The position numbers and the translations under genes are program-made. A stretch of 64,000 nt of DNA, taken from assembly GCA_022695795.1 (NCBI GenBank), contig MU404116.1:186001-250000 (forward strand). The letters run 5' to 3'. The DNA comes from Biscogniauxia marginata. Lineage: Eukaryota > Ascomycota > Sordariomycetes > Xylariales > Xylariaceae. The notes below the pieces were generated by a model. The model saw only the letters and a list, made by a program, of their open reading frames with translations, searched no databases and was not told the DNA's origin. Shown piece by piece: positions 58,067 to 64,000 of the stretch (position 1 is its first letter; each line of letters starts with the position of its first letter).

Positions 58067-59728
58067 TCATTATTACATTAAAGTTCATCCTTAAAGTCTT
58101 ACTGAAGGTTTACGCGGTGGATATGACGTACATACCTAGTTGTGTATAGTACAACCTTGGAGCGGCCTCCCCCCCCTTTTTTTCTAGCCTGCTGAGTTAG
58201 CTACTGGACTTTCAACAGACCAGACTGCATATACATACCGCGATTTTGTATAATTATATTTAAGTCCTACGTTAAACTAGAAACCAAACAAAGAACTTTA
58301 CATTGTTAGTCTACGCATTAGTTTAGCCAGTAGTACTAGCATGCCTATTTCTTATAAAATATTACCGTATATCACGAATCGATGTTCTCTTTGACACCAC
58401 TAGAGGTTAGTCAAGGCTCGTATACGAGTCGATATACTATGTAAGATACCTATCATCAATATAGCATCTCAGTATTCGGCTCAGAGCCTTATCTCAACCT
58501 GGCTTATATCTATCTGGTCTAATATTACGCATTCGCTATAGGCCTGGAGCTCGCTCCGAAGTACCTGACGCTAAGCTTGGTGCTTACTGGGTTAGGTATA
58601 CATAATGCCAGAACCGCACCAGGGAGAGGAGGAAAGGGAAATAACAAGGTAAACAGATACCTGTTTATCCCAACCCCCCACTTTGGTACAGAGGGATAAT
58701 GGCGGATAGTTTCTACTAGCGTAGCAGCGAAGGAGTATATGCATCATGTAGGGCCGAGGGCCAGATCGGGTTGTCATGAACAGCTAAACTTGATTATGCG
58801 GCCGGGGTAGTACCACAGATAGAAGGATCTCGCCCGATGCGACGGTGCTGCGCGCTTAGAAAAGTTAGATTAGACCCTTGATTTTCGCTGGCTTCCCCTC
58901 CCCTTAGCTACGCCTCAGGCTTGCTTCAGATATTCCCCTACTCCGCAGCTATTGACACCTGTGGGTGATACCTACACCTACACACCACGCAGGACGTACC
59001 GGCGCCACTTGGTCATATTGCTTTTTGTTTAGGATTCATCGCACATACATGTCGGTGCGAGTCGTTGGCCCGCTACAAGACAATAGACATGATAGGTAGG
59101 TATGTAACTCTGGGTGACGAACGCACGCATACGCAAGGCGCGAAAGAAGGAATCTGTCATGGAAAGATACACGACACACTGACTACCTAGGCGCAGAACC
59201 AGGCACCGATGGAGAGAATGGGGGCTTATTCACGACGTTGCATTCCAGCGCAGTAACTGGACCCAAGTAGTAAGCACCCATACAACCCGCCGAAAACTTG
59301 GCTCGCCTCGGCTACTTCCCCCCAATTCTGCGGCAACCTCCTTACCGCCTCGCGCCTAGAACTACGTGATTCAAGGTCGATGCAGCCAAATATGCAAGGT
59401 AACCACCCAGTATGTGACAATGTCTATTCGCCAACTTCTCTCCGCCTCCATGCCGGATTTTGGCCGAGGGATTTGAAAGGTTCACCGCAAATGGACTTTA
59501 GCAGAAGGAGGAGCAGCTATCACGAAGACTCAACTAACGATGCAACGAAAGACTTTTTTGGGGGGTTACCTTGGAAAACTACCTGAGAACTAGGAATTCT
59601 GCGTCGAGCAGGGGTTAAAATTCTATGGCCATGATATCTCCGAGATATATTGCCCTCTTCCTGAACCGTAGAAAACGTGGAAAGAAGAGGGGAAAAGCAA
59701 AAAAAATATTAGAGAAAAGAACCCTCGC
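58067..59728. other. AT-rich intergenic region
   Basis: 1.66 kb with no recognisable gene, AT-rich on the left and mixed on the right. The right end contains the 3' UTR of the P450 gene. Confidence 0.5.
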
Positions 59729-61473
59729 TTAATAGGGACAGGCACCTTCTTTCTTCCGCCTCACTAGCACCCGCTCCCCCGGCGGCGGGAACTGGAAGTC
59801 GTGGAACATCATGTTCGCCGGCCGCCCCTTGCCCGGGAGGAACCTGAACTCGTACTCGGTCAGCAGCTTGACGAGGACTATCTTGATGGCCAGCGACGCG
59901 AAGAACCGGCCCGGGCAGGCCGTGCGCCCGTATCCGAAGGAGAGCGCCGTCCGCGTCGGGCTCGAGAAGTCGAACTCGCGGGCGGCGACGCCGTGCTCGT
60001 CCTGCGCCCCCGCTGCCGTTGCCGCCGCCTCCTGCCGCATCCGGTAGTACCGCAGCGCGTCGAAGACCTCCGGGCGCCGGACGTGCGCCGGGTCGTTCTC
60101 GATGGCGGCGATCGGCATGCAGACGAAGGTGCCGCGGGGCACGTGGAGCCCGTTGGCGAACGTGTGCGGCTCCTTGAAGACGCGCTTCATGCCGAGGATC
60201 ACGACGGGGGACGTGCGCTGGGACTCGCGGAGCAGGCTGTCGAGCTTGTGGAGCCGGTCGTACGGCGCGTCCGCCCACCCCTTCGGGCCGACGGCGACGG
60301 TCTCGATCTCGGCGACCAGCTCCCGGGCCAGCTGCGGCCCGGCCCCCATGACGTCGAACAGGACGTTCGTGATCCGGTTGAGGGAGGTGTGCGTCGAGGC
60401 GAAGGTGAGGAGGACCTCGGCGTGGGCGATGGTGTAAGGGGTCCGGTCCTGCCCCTTGACGGTGCCGACGAGCCAGCTGAGGACGTTCCAGTCCTCCTCC
60501 TTGTTGCTCGTCTGCGGGTCCCAGGAGCCGTTGTCGTTCTTCTCGATGAGTTCGCGGACTCGAGGCTCCAGCACCTTCCTCGCCCTCTGGACGCACCGCC
60601 GACTCTTCCAGAAGGAGGGCAGGAAGAGCGCCATTACCGGCTGTATGAAGTGGGGAAATAACCGGAGGATGAGGATGGTCCTAAACACTAGCACCCACGA
60701 TACTTAGCTTTTCATTCGAAATGGCGAGCCCTCGAGCGCCTAGATAGATGTTGGGTTAGGTAGGTTAGTGGTAGTTCACCCACATTGTTCAGTGTAGTTG
60801 AATGCGATATCCAACCAGACCGGATCCTGGCTGAACTCGGGGCCAACAAGGGGCGGGGCATTGAGCCGCGGGGATATCTGCTTGAAGACCTCGTTGGGCT
60901 TGAACTCGACCCAGTCGTCTGCCGCCGGGAAGCACTCTCTGAACGCGGCCGTAACCTGCCGCTCCAACAGAGGTGTGATGTGGCCGAGGCGCGGCGTCAG
61001 CTTGCGCTGGACGATGGAGTGATGGAGTCTGTTTTCCAGTATGAGATTCATCCCGGTATAGAAACCCTTGAGGTCCTTTTCAAGAGCGTCGTGCGGACTG
61101 GCGACTGTGACCGGAAGGGCCGAGAGCTCTTCCAAGACGGATAACGGCAGGACGACACTGTCTCCGTCGCTGCGGACGATTCTGAAGGCTCCGTTTTTAA
61201 ACTTGGTTTCGCTACAGTGAGTTTGGAGGCTAAAGGAAAAAGAAAGGGTATGACGCTGCTGTTTCTTACCTTCCTATAGCCTTGCTCGCAAATTTCAGCT
61301 GCCTTCGCGGCGAAGGCGAGGTTGAGGATGAATCGGGGGGTTAGTGATGGTAGGCTGCCCGCGACGGGATACCTCGCGATTTTCCTGTGAGATATGATAT
61401 CGGCGGCGTAGGAAAAGAGGAAGACGACAGGCAAAATCCAGTAGAAGGACTGGAAGTTATTAAGTTCGTTCAT
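59729..61473 (-). CDS. Cytochrome P450 monooxygenase
   Basis: Reverse exons 61473-61270, 61201-60784 and 60702-59729 join to 531 aa. An N-terminal membrane anchor (SFYWILPVVFLFSYAADII) is followed by IARYPVAGSLPS, then NLILENRLHHSIVQRKLTPR. The I-helix region reads VLLTFASTHTSLNR, without the usual acidic residue before Thr. The ExxR pair is ESQR in LLRESQR, and the heme-binding loop is FGYGRTACPGRFF with the cysteine ligand. This is a microsomal fungal class II P450, resembling in layout the P450s that oxidise terpenoids (ent-kaurene oxidase type), but the substrate cannot be told. No terpene synthase, polyketide synthase or reductase is adjacent. The coding GC of exon 3 is strikingly high compared with its AT-rich surroundings. 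Confidence 0.93.
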
Positions 61474-64000
61474 CCTGGATGGTCTACTCCTAGCAGAGCA
61501 CGTTCTGGTTTTACAGATGCTTCCGTTTGCAAAAACGAGCAGCTCGTCAGGCGGCCACCCTGGATGATGTCCCGGTGGGTGGACTTTATAGAGGGCTGAG
61601 TGAAAAAGGGGGCTTGGAACCTGTAGGCAAATCGGGTCCTGCTTATCCTACGATGTAATAGTGTATGCATTCCTACAGTAGCGATGTGATGTCAACCCAG
61701 CTGAGCGCTGTTATACGCGCGTATAAGGCACGGTAGAGACCTGGAACTGATCCCAGGCCATACATGTAGGCAAGGATAGCTACCAAGGCCGCAGCTTATA
61801 TCTGACTACATCAGGTGCATATCATGCATGGTCCTATTATGCACGGTTCTGTCGATTGCAGATCATTGATTGGAGTCAGCCTTGTTGTGTCATAGGAGGA
61901 ATTGACATATAGGTAAAGAGGAGGATGTAGGTCGAATCCTACTGCTGATCTCAGCCCATCTAGCGGGGGTTTTTTTTTTTCCTTTTTTTCCCTCCTCGTC
62001 CAGGTAGACACAAAGTTGTATTCTAGTATCTGTGCCACTTAGCGTAACATAATAAAGCAGGCGAGTTGTTAACCCACTAGTTATGTTGCACTCCCAGTAA
62101 CGCCATCTAGCTTTGCGGAAGATCCTCCAAGCAAGGTATAGATCTACTAAATAGTCTATACTAGTTCCAATTCAAACGAGAATTCGAGAGGCTTTGGTGA
62201 ATAAGTATTGAGCTGCCTGATAAAAGATGCCCAACTTTACGGATGTGGTTTTCGAGTGGCGCCGTGCAGACGCCACTGTGATATATCGAACCATATGGGA
62301 CTTCTATAAGGGAATACAGCTCTCGTGTTGACGTAATAGGCTGAAAACTGATAGGGCCGAACCCCGGTGGATATCTGTTCTGGCAATACTAACTTCGTTC
62401 GTCTGTCTCGGTCCCGACTCCTCTATATATGCAGGTCAGTATATGCATGGGTAGAGCCGTATTGGCCGCGAGTATATGTATGTCTTAACCTATTCAGTCT
62501 AATCCACACATCTAAAACTTGGTAGATCACTCGATGCCGGGGGCATAGGAAGTGCGGAGTCTCGGAGAATAAAATATCGCTTCTACAAAGGTGATGACTT
62601 GTTGGCAAGCCGTAGTCGCCGTACTCCACGGTTTTGACAGTACTGCCTCTAATAGGCGTATGACCATTAGCATATGCACTAGGACCAATACGTCCTATAC
62701 AGCAGGATATTAATTGCACCGAATTACTTTGTAGAACTTGGAAACATGAAGCGACCTTCCTAAAGTATTCACGTAAAGACACTTGAGGTAAATCTTGACA
62801 TTGGGCATGGGGAATTGTAGAGTCATTTTAGACAAGGGTCAACTCCATAATACCCTTGTGACCAAGTCTGGGTTTTTGCAGTTATGTTTCCTCGCTGCGC
62901 CAATAACCAAAATGCTATAAGATCTGACTAGGTGGATTCCTATGCAGCATCTGTCGGTACATCTGTCGGTACGGTGGCCTAGGGCTGTCCGAGGACGTCA
63001 CATGCTTGACTATGCATCAGTGGATGCATGCAATATTGACTAATAGAACATGATTGGTAGGATTTGTTTCCCCGTGCGAGGTTATACAACATAGCAGATA
63101 TCACACCGTCGAAGTAGATGCCGTACCAGCCACTAAAGTGCGCGATATGAGGGTTTTTAACAGCTCATCATACTTGATATCAAATTCGCTTACGGCATAT
63201 TATCCTGCCACAACAGGTAATATTGTAAAAATTACTAAGGTCACAGCGAACACTCGTTACACTAGCCGGGCTGTAATTCAGTGTTGCCAATAACTCCGTG
63301 CATACATATCCCCAGGATGAGGACCAAGCAGCTGCCTCGGTAGACTTAGCAAGGGACCGTAGCATTACCCGCGCGAAACTCACACTAAACCGGAGTTTCC
63401 GGGAACCAAAAAGGCAACGATGTACCTTAAAACGTAACCATGTATCATCCAGCAAGGGAGACTCGGAAGGCTCGTCAAATAAGTGAGATATTATAACAAC
63501 TAGCTACAAGGCAAAGTGCTCTGTTTGGAACGCAAAATGAGGCTGGATCCGGGTTAGATAGAAGGAAATAACTCATACACTTAATTAAAACTTAGGATAT
63601 CTAATATTGACCTTGTCCCTGGCAGTCCTAACAGAGCTCACAAAGATCTAGAAGCATCCAGAGGCGCTAAAAGTCTTGGGTTCACATTCACATATAGAGG
63701 GAGATGGAGGGGCAGGGAGAGGGGGCACAAAAATTTCACAATTCAAAGTTCTATAGAAAGAAAAATCATTGTCATACTATTAATATTGCTTATTAACACT
63801 CAAAAGGTCCTCTAAAGAAAACGCCTATCCCATCCAGTCTATGTAATAAATCTTGTATACAATCTTGATTATTCTTAAATGCAGTAGTAGTACAGTACAA
63901 AGGACATCGTTAAAATGCATTACGATAACTCACAATGACGAAGCACAAGGAAATAACGGGTAAAGACGAGAAAGGAAAGGGGGAAAGGGAAGGGGGAAAA
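61474..64000. other. Gene-poor, AT-rich right end
   Basis: 2.5 kb with no supportable gene up to the end of the window. A 119-codon reverse frame (62423-62782) without a convincing ATG was considered and not called. A purine-rich stretch lies at 63695-63727, and the last 40 bases are GA-rich. The promoter of the P450 gene is at the left end. Confidence 0.5.

Noticed and set aside
59709..60596. 295-codon frame overlapping the P450 on the same strand
   Set aside because: Out-of-frame Arg/Pro/Ala-rich shadow; the P450 frame carries ExxR and the heme loop.
59801..60661. 286-codon plus-strand frame over the P450
   Set aside because: Antisense shadow of high-GC third positions; no recognisable feature.
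62423..62782. 119-codon reverse frame in the right-hand gene-poor region
   Set aside because: No ATG at its start (begins at GTG) and no recognised motif; could be a relic but evidence is insufficient.
1..64000. tRNA, rRNA and CRISPR scan
   Set aside because: No stretch with a convincing paired A-box and B-box, no rRNA-like blocks, and no regularly spaced direct repeats with unique spacers were seen by eye; a tRNAscan-SE run would be decisive.

Overview
The window reads as nuclear DNA of a filamentous ascomycete, most likely a sordariomycete. Genes are split by short GT..AG introns (about 40-200 nt), several with clear CTAAT/CTAAC-type branch points. Proteins are typically fungal: an Egh16-like secreted protein, a SYF1 splicing factor, a Wss1/WLM protease and an ARG13-type carrier. 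Tracts of GGTAGGTA/TACCTACC are common. I cannot assign genus or species from sequence alone.

Layout. 0-34.9 kb is a normal gene-bearing stretch. In order it holds an Egh16-like secreted protein, a small conserved fungal protein, SYF1 and VMA8 (divergent), a U1A/U2B''-type snRNP protein and a HIT-finger SWR1 subunit (divergent), a small secreted cysteine-rich protein, a WLM/Wss1-like metalloprotease, a KEL3/KLHDC4-type kelch protein and an ornithine carrier (divergent), a TspO/MBR protein, a CorA-like membrane protein, an Ars2/Serrate homologue and a six-exon O-methyltransferase. About 34.9-43.9 kb is AT-richer and relic-rich. It holds a degenerate kinase-like gene, an unidentified coding relic, and two broken neighbouring members of one accessory gene family with frameshifts and nonsense codons. 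One of two diverged copies of a non-coding dispersed repeat also lies here; the other is near 57.9 kb. From 43.9 to 56 kb housekeeping genes return: a ten-exon uridine kinase, a possible small unannotated gene, GID8, a divergent complex I (NDUFS4-like) / ATP synthase subunit f pair, and a 1302-residue disordered protein. About 56-59.7 kb and 61.5-64 kb show no convincing gene; between them is one cytochrome P450.

How the genes relate. The genes do not form one pathway. Functional links are small: SYF1, the U1A/U2B'' protein and Ars2 act in RNA processing; the NDUFS4-like and subunit f genes share a 395-bp divergent promoter with two CCAAT boxes; the ornithine carrier has two TGACTC (Gcn4/CPC1-type core) motifs upstream. 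The P450 and O-methyltransferase are isolated and do not form a recognisable secondary-metabolite cluster here.

Gene models were built by hand-joining exons, and every joined model given as intact keeps one open frame from ATG to stop. Family names come from recalled family features and need a database search to confirm. I found no rRNA, convincing tRNA, CRISPR or intact transposon, and nothing I would call a clearly new multi-gene system.
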